Below, in pieces: positions 41,101 to 51,457 of a DNA stretch of 64,000 bases. Below the pieces are notes generated by a model. That model saw only the letters and a program-made list of their open reading frames with translations, did no database searches and was not told where the DNA came from. A program made the position numbers and the translations under genes. Numbering within the stretch: position 1 is the stretch's first letter; the number at the start of each line of letters is the position of its first letter. This stretch comes from Thraustochytrium sp. TN22 (Eukaryota > Sar > Bigyra > Thraustochytrida > Thraustochytriidae). The DNA is taken from positions 93,697 to 157,696 of the forward strand of contig JABLUY010000058.1 of assembly GCA_013306675.1 (NCBI GenBank), in the 5' to 3' direction.

Positions 41101-42023
41101 GGGAGAGCGAGGATGACGATGAGTACGCGAACGCGCAGCGCCACGCATCGCTCGTCGACTCCCTGCGAGATATTGAGCGGAGGCTGGAAGATATCGTGCA
41201 AGGCACGGAGCTGGCCGCCGTCCAGTCCTTGGCTGGACTTGATGCCGTCAAGCAGTCGGCCCTCGCGATCATTGCGAAGGTGCAGCTGATTGCGGGCGGG
41301 CAGCATAGCTTAGCGCCTGGGCCAGTCTCCATGACACCTGATGGCCTCGTACGCATGCCAGAGGACCTCCGGAGCCATCGACGCGCGGACCAGGTCCAGC
41401 CACGCTACGATGCTAGGAGGCCCAGGCAGCGCCTGCGCACGAGCGGGCGGCACCAGGTGATCGCAGCCGAGCGTCAAGCTGAGGAGGAAGCGGCAGCCCA
41501 TGAGGGTCGTCTCGCTCGCCGCGGGGACCCTGACGATGAGGAGCTCGATGTCGACAGCACGGGCATCCAGAACTCTCCTTCTGGGGGCAACGCTGCTCAC
41601 GCGCTGCCACTTATGCCGACAAGAAACAAGAGAAGGCGTAGGGAGGCTTTTGCCGCACGAAATGAAGCCAGGCGACTCAATGGCGAGTGCTTCAACCCGG
41701 GCACGCTTTGCCTCGGCTACCAGCAGTCCATCAGTGGATTTCTCGATGCCGTCGATCGCATCGCGGCTGGGGACCTTGACGAGAGAGTTGTAGACTCGCA
41801 GGACACGGAGCCGAGCGCTACGCAAGACGCCGCTTTGACGCGTGGCGAGGGGCTCGACGGCTTCATCGAGTCGAGCGCGTTGCGGGATGTCGTCGAGGTA
41901 CTCGACCACGCCAGGGAGAACGAGCGACGACGCGAACAGGATCAGAGGGACCGCGAGACGAGGCTCCTTGGACTTATGCCCCATCTCCAACAGCCCCATC
42001 TTCGTTTCCCACACCGCCACTGA
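38139..42023 (+). CDS. Mutator-like (MULE) transposase
   Basis: A 1294-residue intronless frame. The N-terminal ~400 residues are element-specific, with a 24-bp repeat encoding DAAQSAAV about five times (39196-39330). The MULE core has Asp662 in LIFDATHNVSSKDQVKLFTV, Asp727 in LFSDMAEPP followed by the C-x-W-H signature (RFWCTWHCVKAMHKN), and Glu882 in LLESWHHKLKVYLFKN. All three acidic residues of the DDE triad are thus in place. The C-terminal region is acidic, then basic (RNKRRRREAFAARNEARRL). The length is typical of protist MULE transposases. The frame is undamaged, so the element may be young. It sits between another transposase and an AT-rich island, which may mark an element border. 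Confidence 0.8.
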   Translation: MDGSDEFAVSAAGSTQSTTPPVPPASNLHPSKLDEFRELCVCTASDRKSGEIFVFENPCDAVEMLRALQVDSTMTVSKGVYFNKRDGGSGWTGGFYSFIWQLKEVSFKGGSPSRDGRRASVLCMEKDHAESMPEEMGMTLTALKRKRPKDVLLRDVTRCEQALLNSTAVQTSRNLPVRSSDRHRFFKTDQKGSSDSSHWDKLGLVDGSDARDPAALKLKLVCRSKEAKRCYENPSKDESLKQLKHALHDLFVLQELLREIVERRNSNGGPARLRIGATHWRSKWFEDRTNALRLARVEAIQRGRLPPAVQRAHPRENPDELLEKMHACFYHLGMHAKWLRKVAPRGAASSAGLDAAQSAAVDAAQSAAVDAAQSAAVDAAQSAAVDAAQSTAEGAALSTAVGAPAMDIQQQASKDTAVVNLDEELVRGAFAACGKLVEMAQTIPELASFTPPPRENLNKLKGRAPRTNHDDGCDVMVEIKFFNNHHGLAVILHGHSRATSDMLHTCGITERPLDCRLSSHMRHQIEELFHAGFTKQQIYEKLTQPRSVQLARQGLRHVRPASRDDLLSMADIESIEASKCWQGVAWRNKAVDEDDVMNRVKSNPNFYRVYKPYGVSKDDSRCVGMHHFGEDAVAPNDLYFIAMADAEMLRMLRSHGSHLIFDATHNVSSKDQVKLFTVMVADSYNRGREVLFVVLNSETTETYKLVWQVLRSLHGGASWKPNFLFSDMAEPPISAAWEVFGSIPRFWCTWHCVKAMHKNIKLKARGRIGPNDRGAQSDGPGEESGSNNSSRPRRATRRQSDRDRLIFDVYNALHMMMFADSEERLKTLRFYILELLRSDHQTELLAYLETYWLADLEPWCLVYRSAAVNSADEVIRTTMLLESWHHKLKVYLFKNKSNKRVGYLLFKLEARRRTMVDLMYLEVNGRTALPRAMVKFTPEETWAMLEDAAEDAFADIGSDGEVQHDVGAATAASAESDAESDGPLGLVGESEDDDEYANAQRHASLVDSLRDIERRLEDIVQGTELAAVQSLAGLDAVKQSALAIIAKVQLIAGGQHSLAPGPVSMTPDGLVRMPEDLRSHRRADQVQPRYDARRPRQRLRTSGRHQVIAAERQAEEEAAAHEGRLARRGDPDDEELDVDSTGIQNSPSGGNAAHALPLMPTRNKRRRREAFAARNEARRLNGECFNPGTLCLGYQQSISGFLDAVDRIAAGDLDERVVDSQDTEPSATQDAALTRGEGLDGFIESSALRDVVEVLDHARENERRREQDQRDRETRLLGLMPHLQQPHLRFPHRH

Positions 42024-42480
42024 CCAGGAGGGAGGAGCGTAGGAGGCGCGCTAGATGCCAGGCGAGCAATCTTGACGCAGCCCGCGCGGGGTTTGCGACG
42101 CCCAGAACGGCCCTCTGAACCACACGGAGCCAGGCCAGCTCGTCTGCTCTCTGCTTCTGGACATCACCTTGTCAGATCAACGAAAATGATATTTTTAATT
42201 AAGTCAAACCATCGCATGCGCGGCTTCTTGTGTCAGCCAAACAGCCCCGCTCCCACGTCTCCATCCTCTCTGTCACCATCCTTTCAGTTGCTCTCCGTAC
42301 ACCATCCCCAAAGTTGTGCTCTTGTTGCCAGAAGCCCACTTCTGAATCAAATATCTCTCCAAATATCTTACCTTTTTGCTAAATAACAGATACGTCCTGA
42401 CTACGTTGCTTTTTTTGTGTATCGAGGTCAAATTTGGGGTACTGGATCGAAGTAATGGGCTTGATACTGATGATCACTGC
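38139..42480 (+). mobile_element. Putative Mutator-like DNA transposon, ends not found
   Basis: The extent is inferred from the intact MULE transposase plus the compositionally distinct AT-rich tail. Terminal inverted repeats and a target-site duplication were not identified, so the borders are nominal. Confidence 0.4.
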
Positions 42481-43321
42481 AAAGATGGCACTTCATGATC
42501 GCTTTGCCCTTAGGCGCAAACGCGCTCGCCTCAGCCCCAGAAGCCTCGCGCCCGCAGCGCCTCACGCTTGCATACCACAGCACTGGCTCCTCTCCCTTCA
42601 GCTGGGCGCCCCGGGCGCTCGCGCAGGCACGATCTGCTAGGTTCGCACCACCTGCGCAACCCGCCGTTTCCCTTAGGTTACTCGTCGGTTTGGCCGAAAC
42701 GGGACCTGATCCGGCGGAAGCGCCGAGCACGTCTGGCCGCCCTCGTCCATCCCCTTGGGTTCCGCATCATCGCGGCGTCGCGTCGCGCTCGCTCGCCGGA
42801 CGCGTCCACCCGTCTCGTCCCTCGCCGAGTCGGCCGCTCTCAGCCCAGCCCAGCCCAGCTCACGCACCGGCGGCGCCACTCCTGGGCTTGCGGGTCGCGC
42901 CGCGCCGCGTCTGCACCGCCTTTGCTGTTAGCAAGGCTTGCGCTCGCGCGCGCCGAGTCGCGAATCCGCACTCACTGTCAATCCGGGCCAGCGCCGCCAG
43001 CCAGCCAGCGCGCGCGGTGTGCGCTCGCCTCTGAGGGACTGGCAGAGAGGCTCTTACTTACAGTTGCTAACAGTGAAGAGGGCGGGCTCTCAACGCGTGC
43101 ACTGCACGCGCTGCGCTGGGCGACGCTGGGCGACGCTGGGCGCGGCTGGGCGCGCGAAAGCCGCGATGCGGCAGGCAGTGGCAGTCAGTCGGGCAGTCGG
43201 TTGGGCAGTCGGGCCGGCCTGCAGGAGGAGCGAAGCCTAAAGGCCGGGCGCTGAGCCCGGCAGAGCCCGTTCGGCGCGGGGCGGCGCGCGGCCGCCGCCC
43301 GCGCTCGCTGCGAGCCGCGCC
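42024..43321. other. Spacer with AT-rich island
   Basis: Bases about 42160-42480 are markedly AT-richer than anything nearby (e.g. gatatttttaattaagtc), directly downstream of the MULE transposase. After that the sequence is GC-rich again, with short direct repeats at about 43117-43150 (ctgggcgacg units) and 43183-43215 (cagtcgg units) just ahead of the next start. No gene is supported. Confidence 0.6.
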
Positions 43322-44607
43322 ATGCCGTCGGTGCTGTCGCGCGCGCGCGCCAGCCTGCGGCACAGCCTCGAGCGGGTGCGCGGGCCGAGGAACCTGGCGC
43401 GAGAGGGCAAGATTATCGACTTCCGCACGGTGAGCGTGGCGTACCTGGACCGGCTGGCGAGGCGACTGCTGGCCGGCGCGGAGGCGCCCGGTGTGCGCCT
43501 GTACGTGGCCACGCGCGACATCAGCGAGGTCGTCAAGGCCGGCACCACCATCGAGGTCTTCGACGCAGGCTTCGACGACGAATACGACGAGGATGACGAC
43601 TTGGGCGGCGCGGGGGCGGCGGCGGCGGACGGCGCCGGGGCCGCGACCATGCTGGGCCGAGTACCGTACGTGGCGGAGCTGATCGAGTTCCGCGACGGCG
43701 TTGACGCGAGGTTCAAGCCGCGCGAGGAGTGGTCCATCGAGGACGTGGCCGAGCACGTGGTCCTGGCCAAGACGCGCAAGATGGCGTCTGGACAGTTCTA
43801 CGTCAACACCATCCGCAACAAGGCCTGGGTCGGCGCCCGCCACCAAGGCTCCTTCGTGAGCCAGGCGCGCAAGGGCAGCTTCCACGCCCTCGTCGCCGCG
43901 CTCGTGGCGCACTTCCAGGATAAGCCGCCCGAGCAGCGCTTCGTCTGGCTCGACCTCTTCTGCGCCAACCAGCCGCTCCTCACGAGCCGCGACGACGAGC
44001 TTGGCGAAGGTGTCGTCCAGGTGCGCCAGGCCTTTGTCAACGCCGGTCTGCACGAGGCCATTGCGCGCTTCGAGAGCTCCATCCTCTTCTTTGACCGCTG
44101 GGACGAGCCCGTGCTGCTGCAGCGCGCCTGGTGCCTGTGGGAAATGTACGGCGCGGTGCGCAGCGGACGACCGGTCCAGGTGGTCTACGCGCCTGGCCAG
44201 GAGGACCTCTTCATGGACACGCTGCTGCAGGACGTCGACCAGATCGCGGCTGTCATGGCCCGCCAGACCGACATGCGCGAGGCCCAGTGCTGGAAGTCCG
44301 AAGACAAGGTGATGATCGACCGATCCATCACGGACAAGGTCGAGGGCGGCTATGCAACCTTGGACATGGTCATCCAGGCCCGCCGGCGCGTCTGGCTCGC
44401 ATCCATTGCGCGAACAAGGGCCGCGGCCATCCTCCGCCGGCGGGAAGAGCAGAAGCAGAAGCAGCAAGACGACCACCAGCAGCAGCAAGAACAGCTGGAA
44501 CAGCGAGGGCAGGTGCAGCAAGGCTTGGAGTTGCTCGAGATCGCAACTGGCGCTCTCGCCGATGATGGTCATGACGACGTTGAGGATGATGACCTGAGCG
44601 AGACGAC

Positions 44608-44653
<46 letters not shown>

Positions 44654-45994
44654 GTCCTGGCGCACGCAGACGAAGGCGAAAACGACGAGGGCGGCGATGA
44701 CGACGACGCTGCCGAGGCCGCCGTCGTCATCGAGAGTGCCGATGCCGAAGAGATGGAGAGCGACCCGAGCCAAGGCGACGTCGACGAAAAGAGCGAGCTG
44801 AGCGAGATGGGTCTGGTGATGCACTCAGTCGGCGGTTTGCTCCAGCAACAGGGCGAGCTCGAGGAGGCGCTGCGATGCTTCGAGGAGGCGCTCAAGATCT
44901 TCAAGGAAGCCTTCGGGCCGCGGCGCCCCTCCGTGGCCAACACGCTGAGTGCCATGGGCGCTGTCTATGACGCCCAGGGCAGCTACGATGATGCGCTGCG
45001 GTGTTTCAAGGAGGCGCTGGCGATTCGCAAGGAGGCCTTCCGGCCACGGCATCCCGACGTGGCCACCTCTCTCAGCGAAATGGCGGCCGTCTTCAAGTCC
45101 CAGGAGCTCTACGAGAAGGCGCTGCGCTACTACGACGAGGCGCTCGACATCCGCAAGGAAAACTTTGGGCCGCACCACCCCTCCGTGGCATCCACGCTGA
45201 CCGACATGGCGGCAATCTTCGACTCCCAGGAGATGTACGAGGAGGCGCTCCGGCTCTACGAGGAGGCGCTCGACATTCGCAGAGACGCGCTCGGCCCGCG
45301 GGACGCCTCCGTGGCCAGCACTCTGGGCGCCATTGGGGCTGTGCTCCACGCCCAGGGCCGTCTCGACGAGGCGCTGAGCCACTACGAGGAGGAACTGGAC
45401 ATCGCCAAGGAAGCTCTCGGCTCCAAGCATCCCGACGTGGCCACCACACTCAACAACATGGCGCTCGTGTTCGAGGCTCAGGAGCGCTACGACGAGGCGC
45501 TGCGTCACGACGAGGAGGCCTTGGAGATCCGCAAGGAAGCCCTCGGCCCACGGCACGCCGACGTGGCCGTCACCTTGAGCAACATGGGTCTTGTGTTTGA
45601 GGCGCAGGGCCGCTACGACGAGGCGCTGGCCTCCTTCAAGGAGGCGCTCAAGATCCGCAAGGATGCTCTTGGCCCGCGCCACCCCTCTGTGGCGACGACT
45701 CTCAACAACATTGCGCTCGTCTACGACTCGCAGGAGCGCTACGACGAGGCGCTCCAGTACTATTGGGAGGCGCTCGACATCCGCAAGGAGGCCCTTGGGC
45801 CGCGCCATCCCGACGTTGCCACCATGCTCAACAACATTGCCTGGGTGCACCGCGGGCGAGAGGACTGGCGCTCAGCCTTGGCGATCTTTGGCCAGGCCGA
45901 GAGCGTCCTGCTCGAGGCCTTTGGGCCAGAGCACCCCAACACGCAGAGCGTCCAGGAGTGCATCCGCGAGTGTCGGGACCTCCTTTCTTCGTGA
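43322..45994 (+). CDS. HET/TIR-like domain fused to kinesin-light-chain-type TPRs, second copy
   Basis: An 890-residue intronless paralogue of the gene at 15.6-17.4 kb, starting MPSVLSRARASLRHSL. The N-terminal domain keeps WLDLFCANQ (209-217) and RAWCLWEMYGAV (from 268), plus a 25-residue acidic-Ala insertion near 85-108. Between domain and repeats lies a low-complexity linker of about 130 residues with a CAG-coded Gln run (44607-44651) and Asp/Glu-rich stretches. About nine TPRs of 42 residues follow (YDEALRHDEEALEIRKEALG type). These TPRs are more diverged from each other than in the 15.6-kb copy, so the array is older. A cytosolic signalling or recognition role is inference from HET and TPR families. 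Opposite strand and 26 kb of separation argue for dispersed rather than tandem duplication. Confidence 0.8.
44607..44651 (+). repeat. CAG microsatellite coding polyglutamine
   Basis: A pure (CAG)n run closed by CAA lies in the linker of the HET-like TPR protein, preceded by other Gln codons at about 44455-44520. Length variation between strains is likely. Confidence 0.9.
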
Positions 45995-47572
45995 AATGAT
46001 GATTATTAGTTTGCATGTGCCGTTGCGTCCTTGACGTCGCGAGTTCACGCTGCGAGCCTGCTTGCAGGCGCAGATGATGATAGAGAAAGCGCAAAGAGAG
46101 AGAGCCTGACTGTGATCAGGAGAGAGTGGCACGTCGTCCGCCATCCAGCCAGTTTGGTCGCGTGCGCGCGCGGGCACGGCGCGCTGCGATGCGCAGCTTG
46201 TAAAATACTGGGTTGTTCAAAGACGTCAAGCCGGGCGTCGCGCGCCGCGCGTCACCAAAGGCCGCATCTGCCAAATTTCCGTCGAGCAAGTTCACCGGCA
46301 CTCGGGCGCCTCCCTTGCAAGGCTTGTCGTCGCACGCGGGGCTCACCACCGCTGCTGCCTCCGCGCCACGCGCCGGCGCGCGGCCGCGGCCTCCGAGCGA
46401 CCACGGCCTCCGAGAGCTTGAAGTTGCCGATACGCACACCAATGTGGCGCTCTCTTCAGCAAAACCAAGCACCAGTGCCCACCCAGGCACTGCACTGCCT
46501 CGAGAAAACAAAGGCGTCCAGGTCGACGACACTCGGCTCGAGCAGGAACTGCAGGACCACCTCGTCCTCCTCGGTTCTCTTCTGCGGCCTAAGCACGAGC
46601 ACGCGCGCGCCTGTGCGGCCGCGACGAGCCGCGACTACCTCCTCGCCGCGTGCCCTGGCCTGCGCTGCCAGCGACGCTGATCCGGCGGCCGGGCAGCCCG
46701 GCCTTTGCTGCCTGGCGCAGCGCCTCGGGGCTTGGATTATGTCGTCATCGTCGCCGAGGCCTGTACGGCGTCCACCAGCCAATGCGCAGCCAGCTGCAAG
46801 ACTTGGACTGTAGTACTGTACGATCATCTTCGATGGCTGAGCACTGAGCCGTGCAGCGCCGCGGCCGGCCGACTGCCTATGGCGCGGGTGGCATGCCAGT
46901 GGGTGCCGACTCACCGCCAGGACTAACTCTACTACCACGAAAGCACGACAAGCCCCGCTGTGGCCGGCGCGACCTGGCGGGCGGCGCGCGGACCTTGCCT
47001 TGATTGCCTGCTTGCCGTCGCGCCGTCGCGCTCCGGCGTCGGCTGGCGGCCACGGCCACCGCGCACAGTCCACGCCGAGGCGAGAGCTGAGCTACTCGGC
47101 GAGCTGCGCATGGCCAGCCACTGGCAATGCGCGAGCGAACGAGCGAGCGAGCGAGCGAGCGAGCGAGCGTCCCCGAGGTCGGCGGTACGCGCGGCGGTGC
47201 ACGCGCTGCCCGCACTGCCGTCCGGAGCGAAAAGCGATGGATGATCATCCGATGATGAGAAGGAAACTTCACATCAACTCGAAGTCCGCAACCCAAGCCG
47301 CAACCCAAGCCGTGGCCGGCATGGAAGTCTTGACGGCGGCGCGGCCCGCTGGCGGGCGCTTAGCAGACCAGCTTGTGGCCCGCAAGATCGCGAGCGAGCA
47401 AGCACGCAGGCAGCAAAGATCGATTGAGCCTCGGCTCGGCTAGGCTAGCCTCCGGGCGAGCGCCGCTCGGCGCGGGCGATCGCCGGCGCGCAGGGCTGCT
47501 AGCTAGCTGCTAGGCTAGCTAGCTAGCTAGCTAGAGCTGCCGAGGCCCTCTCGCCAGCAAGCTAGCCCCACA
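45995..47572. other. Spacer with microsatellites
   Basis: No supported gene. (GAGC)n lies at 47131-47169. A CTAG-rich palindromic tract at 47497-47534 ends 38 bp before the start codon of the next gene. Confidence 0.5.
47497..47534. repeat. (GCTA)n palindromic tract before the 7TM-RGS gene
   Basis: gctagctagctgctaggcta followed by a run of ctag. Similar gctagctag tracts occur near 5437, 10400, 19487, 27500, 28727 and 49260, often at gene edges. They are self-complementary and could form a cruciform or serve as a protein site. Confidence 0.7.
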
Positions 47573-49204
47573 ATGTCGGGGGTCTGCCCGAGCGAGGAGG
47601 ACGCGTGGTCCGAGCTGAGCGATGCGGTGCGCGTGGTGACCATCGTACTGTTCGTGGCCTGGGTGGCGGTCGTAACGCTCTCGCTCTCGTGGTGGATCTG
47701 GCGGAGATGGCATCCCATCCTGTACAAGCGTAGCTTCGGCCTGGTCGTGCTCAGCTGCTTCGGCATGAGCGTGAACATGACGAGTCTGCTGCTCATGAAT
47801 GCCATCGGGCGGCACGCGCTCCCATGCGAGCTCATGCTATGGAGCCTCTACCTCTTTGTGCCCCTGGGCGCTGGGCCGGTGGCCGCCCGCGTCGTGAACT
47901 TCTTTTGGCGCGCCAAGTACGAGCTCCTCATCCTGGAGTTCTCCCGCCGCGGGTCCGACGGTGACCTCCTGCAATTCGAGCTCACGTCTCGGAGGCAGCA
48001 GTTCTTGGCCTCGTTTCGCTTCGCATGCGACTGCTTCCGTCGGAGGACCAGGAAGATCCGTGGCGGCGACAGCCAGAGCAGCGCCAGCATCGACGACGAG
48101 CAGAATGCACCGCGACACGGGCATCTCACACAAGTCAGCGACGGGCATGCCGCGAGCTCTGTGGACCTGAGCATCTTCCCCGCCGGGTCGTGGACCAAGA
48201 CCGAGCAGGAGGCGCGGATGCAGCGCACGCGGAGGTGGTCAGACCGGAAAGCAGCAGGCAGGGCCATTTTCCTGCTCCAGTCGCGACTTGCAGAGACCAT
48301 CATCGTCTGCCTGCTGCTGGCGCCCACATTGATCCCCGGGATCTACTTGTCTGTAGTTCCACACAGCCCGTACGCCTTTCATGGGTGCATAGGCTGCGTC
48401 ATCTCCAACCTGACGTTCGTGCCGGTCTTCGTGCAGGGAGTTCTCGTCATGGCCCTCAGCAGCGTGATGATCTGGAACGTGCGACGCGTCGCCGATCCGA
48501 TCGGTTTGCGGCGAGAGCTGACGGCGCTCTGGACGCTCACCCTGGTCGTCCTGGCTGCCGTGGTTTTGGCCATCATCGACCCGGGCGACCTGCGCCTCCA
48601 CGGTCGCTTCGACTTCAACCTGCTCACCATGACCGCCATCATCATGGGCCAGGTCTTCCAGGGCATCATCCCTATCATATTCACGTACCTGGATCAGCGC
48701 CTGCCGCAGATGAAGGACGGGATCACATTGGACCACGCTCTTGCCCGACCTGACCTCAAAGCCCTCTTTACCACGTACCTGACGTCCGAGTTCAGCGCCG
48801 AGAACATTGTCTTCCTTGACGCTGTCCAGCGCTACAAGGGCTCCTTCGCCAATGTCGGCGAGTCCTCGGCTCACGATATTGCCGTGCGCGCCGTCAGGAT
48901 CTACGACACTTTTATCCGCGACGGCAGCATGCTCGAGGTCAACCTCTCGTCGGATCAAAAGGCAGCCATCCGCGAGGCCCTCGGTCCGCTGCTCGGGCCC
49001 AATGGCTGCGAAAATATCGACGGCGAGTCGCTACCTGACGTCACGCTCTTTGACGCCTGCGAGCGCGAGATCAAGAGGCTCCTCAACGCCGATCCCTTCC
49101 GCCGCTTTCTGCGTTCGCCGGCCTTTAACGCGTGGGTTCGCGCGGATCAATTCACCCAAGTCAAGTACCCTAGCGACGTCTCCTCTGCTGACCGCGTTCT
49201 GTGA
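47573..49204 (+). CDS. 7TM-RGS receptor-like protein
   Basis: A 543-residue protein with a short N-terminus (MSGVCPSEEDAWSELSDAVR) and about seven hydrophobic segments. The first starts at VVTIVLFVAWVAVVTLSLSW. Three lie before a charged cytosolic loop of about 100 residues (RRQQFLASF ... SDRKAAGRA), and four after it. A C-terminal RGS domain follows (about 383-525: LKALFTTYLTSEFSAENIVF, FLDAVQRYK, IYDTFIRDGS, LFDACEREIKRLLNADPFRR). RGS domains speed GTP hydrolysis by G-alpha. The architecture is that of plant AtRGS1 and of many protist and fungal 7TM-RGS proteins, so this probably couples an unknown cue to heterotrimeric G protein. It is paralogous to the gene at 51.5 kb on the same strand. 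Confidence 0.85.
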   Translation: MSGVCPSEEDAWSELSDAVRVVTIVLFVAWVAVVTLSLSWWIWRRWHPILYKRSFGLVVLSCFGMSVNMTSLLLMNAIGRHALPCELMLWSLYLFVPLGAGPVAARVVNFFWRAKYELLILEFSRRGSDGDLLQFELTSRRQQFLASFRFACDCFRRRTRKIRGGDSQSSASIDDEQNAPRHGHLTQVSDGHAASSVDLSIFPAGSWTKTEQEARMQRTRRWSDRKAAGRAIFLLQSRLAETIIVCLLLAPTLIPGIYLSVVPHSPYAFHGCIGCVISNLTFVPVFVQGVLVMALSSVMIWNVRRVADPIGLRRELTALWTLTLVVLAAVVLAIIDPGDLRLHGRFDFNLLTMTAIIMGQVFQGIIPIIFTYLDQRLPQMKDGITLDHALARPDLKALFTTYLTSEFSAENIVFLDAVQRYKGSFANVGESSAHDIAVRAVRIYDTFIRDGSMLEVNLSSDQKAAIREALGPLLGPNGCENIDGESLPDVTLFDACEREIKRLLNADPFRRFLRSPAFNAWVRADQFTQVKYPSDVSSADRVL

Positions 49205-49924
49205 TTTGCAGAGTGCCGTATTCAAGTTTGCGCGCTGGTCATGGGGCAATCGCGCTGTCTTAGCTAGCTGCTAGCGCCAGAGAAAGAGAGAGACTCGAAC
49301 TCGGACGAGTCCGAGAGAGGAAAAAATTAAACCATGTCATGTTTGTCTGCCTCGGCAGGTCGCCCGGCATGCAGCTGCGGCAGGGCAAGGGGGGGGCGCA
49401 CCTCCCAGCGCGCGTGTGCTCCAATCGCCCGCCGGCGGCGGCCGACGTGCAGTGCAGTGGTGTTGGCTGGTGGCCATGATGGGCGCGCCTTGTACGCGCA
49501 CACACCCCAAACACCGCTCAGTCGCGGGCGAGCGCGCCATGCTCGCCTTGGGCTACCATACCGTGGACGAGGCGGAGTCACAGCCTGGCCTGCGCGATGA
49601 CGTGTGAGTCCCGGTCATGTTTGTGCCGCGCGCGCGCGCGCGGAGTGCAGGCGACAAGTTGCAACGGGCATCATCGCGCCGCTCAAGGCTATGAGACGGT
49701 GGACCGACGACCCAGTCAAGCAGCGAAACAAACAGAGCCAGATCGATCACGGAGCATCCTCGATCTTCACAAGCTCGAGCAGGCCAGAAAAAGGTCTCAA
49801 GCCAGCTTTTGATTGCAGAACATCGGCGCAGAGTGTGGCAGTGTTGCACAATGATCTTAGGTAATGCCAAGCCAGGACCAGTCGCCAACGGTGGCGTTTC
49901 TATGGCCGCCGACGCCAACTGCTC

Positions 49925-49990
49925 TTGTTGGCCATCCTCTCTGCGTTGCGCACAGTGGCGGCAAGCGGTGTCAGCGCCCGAGTAAAGCAG
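49925..49990 (+). pseudogene. Single zinc-ribbon repeat relic
   Basis: PLCVAHSGGKRCQRPS matches the junction of two units of the 31-33 kb array (PLCKAHGGGKRCQHP). No flanking units are preserved. It is probably a remnant of another family member. Confidence 0.5.
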
Positions 49991-50286
49991 TGTCGGCCAA
50001 GGGCGGCAGCGGCGGCCAAGCGCGGTCGGTTTTAGCCTGCGCGAGCGCGCAGCGCGCATCCGAATGGCGTCTTGTACGCTCCTGCGACGGAGACACATTC
50101 ATGGAGGCGTCTTTTTCGTGCTCGCAACTTCCAACGAGAGCGGCCGCCTGCCTCTCATTGCTGTTCTTCGATGTCCATCTCGATTCTTCAGGGGCCGGCA
50201 CCTCGCCTTGAGAGGGCTCGCCGTTGTGTGGTTGATCAAGGCTCCACCTTGCGCTTCTTACATCAGCATCGCTCGCACGCAAGCGC

Positions 50287-50455
50287 TCATACTCGGCGTC
50301 TTCACGCCAGGCGCCTTCACGCCAAACGTCTTCACGCCAGGCGTGTACGTGCCAAGCGTGTTCACGCCGAGCGTATTCTCGCCCAGCGTCTTCACGCCCG
50401 GCGTCTTCACGCCCGGCGCCTTCACGCCTTCACGCCAAGCGTCTTCACATTGACA
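50287..50455. repeat. 15-bp minisatellite
   Basis: Around ten units of the type cgtcttcacgccagg. Open in both directions: plus reads as GVFTP-like units and minus as GVKTP-like units. No signal peptide or convincing flanking protein was found, so I do not call a gene. Confidence 0.75.
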
Positions 50456-51457
50456 CCACACCAACCGCCCGCCCTCAAGCGCGCATCCAACCTGCCTCGG
50501 GCACCGTGACCGTGCTCCTCCTGCAGCCAGCCAGCGAGACGTCGCCGAGCTCCCGCGCGCTTGTGCCTCTGTCTCTATCTATCTGTGCCGCTGTCGCCAC
50601 GGCGGCCACCGCCGTTGCCGCTCTCCTGCGCAGGGCTCAAGCGCTCCAGCAGCTTTCTCGCCAGCTGGAGCTTGCGAAGAGCCTGCGCCGGGCGGCCGGG
50701 CCGCGGCGGCGGGCCGAGGCCGCGACAGCGTGGCGGTCGCCATCACTGCGCTGGCATGGCGCCCACGGGCGAGTCTGCGCGCCCGGTGCCCGTGTCCATG
50801 CCGTCCGAGTCTGCGCCTCTCCGTGGGGCCTTTTTGGGACTGTCGAGTGATTCAGCCGTTCACCGGACAAGTCACCTCTCGGTCGAGCCCAGGCCGTGGC
50901 TGGCCGAACCAGCGCTCTGTCGTGACACCTGCCCTGCAGAGAACCTCCCTCATTGTTGCTTGGCTCGAGTCCCGGCCCGGCCACTCCGGGTTGCACGCTC
51001 TGGACCCCCCTCCCACCCTGCAAACGTCCGTAAGATTTGCGGTAAGCTACTAGTAAGTTAGTACCTGGCAAGCAGCAGTCGTGCGAGTCGCTGCAAGTCG
51101 GTGGTCTACAAGTTCTCCTGCGCAAGACGAGCGGGTGTAGGGGACCAGTGTGGTGTCCTTTCGTCGTTGCGCAGTGCTACTCGCAACCGTCCCACCGATG
51201 ATGCTGGCTATGTTCGTCATTTGCCCGCCCACGCCGGACCGTCCACGGCGTCCTCGCGGCGCGTCGCGGTGCGTCGCGGCGCTGGCAGACAAGGCCAGCG
51301 TGAGAGCGGCGACCGCGAGACGTGCGTGCGTGCTGGCTGGCTCGCACGCTGGCGGTCAGGCGGTCGAGCGGTCGAGAGAGGGAGAGAGAGGGCGTGCGGG
51401 CGCTCCCCTGCGGGCGCTCCCCTGCAGCGCGTTGCAGTAGTCGTGCGCTGGTACCAC

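Larger units (their letters stand above)
49205..51457. other. Spacer between the two 7TM-RGS genes
   Basis: Holds a single stray zinc-ribbon relic at about 49925-49980 (PLCVAHSGGKRCQ), a 15-bp minisatellite, and otherwise nothing recognisable. The region 51300-51457 just before the next start is low complexity (gag repeats). Confidence 0.5.

Noticed and set aside
43067-44824. 585-codon minus-strand frame opposite the second HET-like TPR gene
   Set aside because: Leu/Val/His-rich antisense translation of a GC-biased gene, with no domain.
50258-50464. Minus-strand GVKTP-repeat protein gene
   Set aside because: Just a 15-bp minisatellite open on both strands, without signal peptide or flanking coding sequence.
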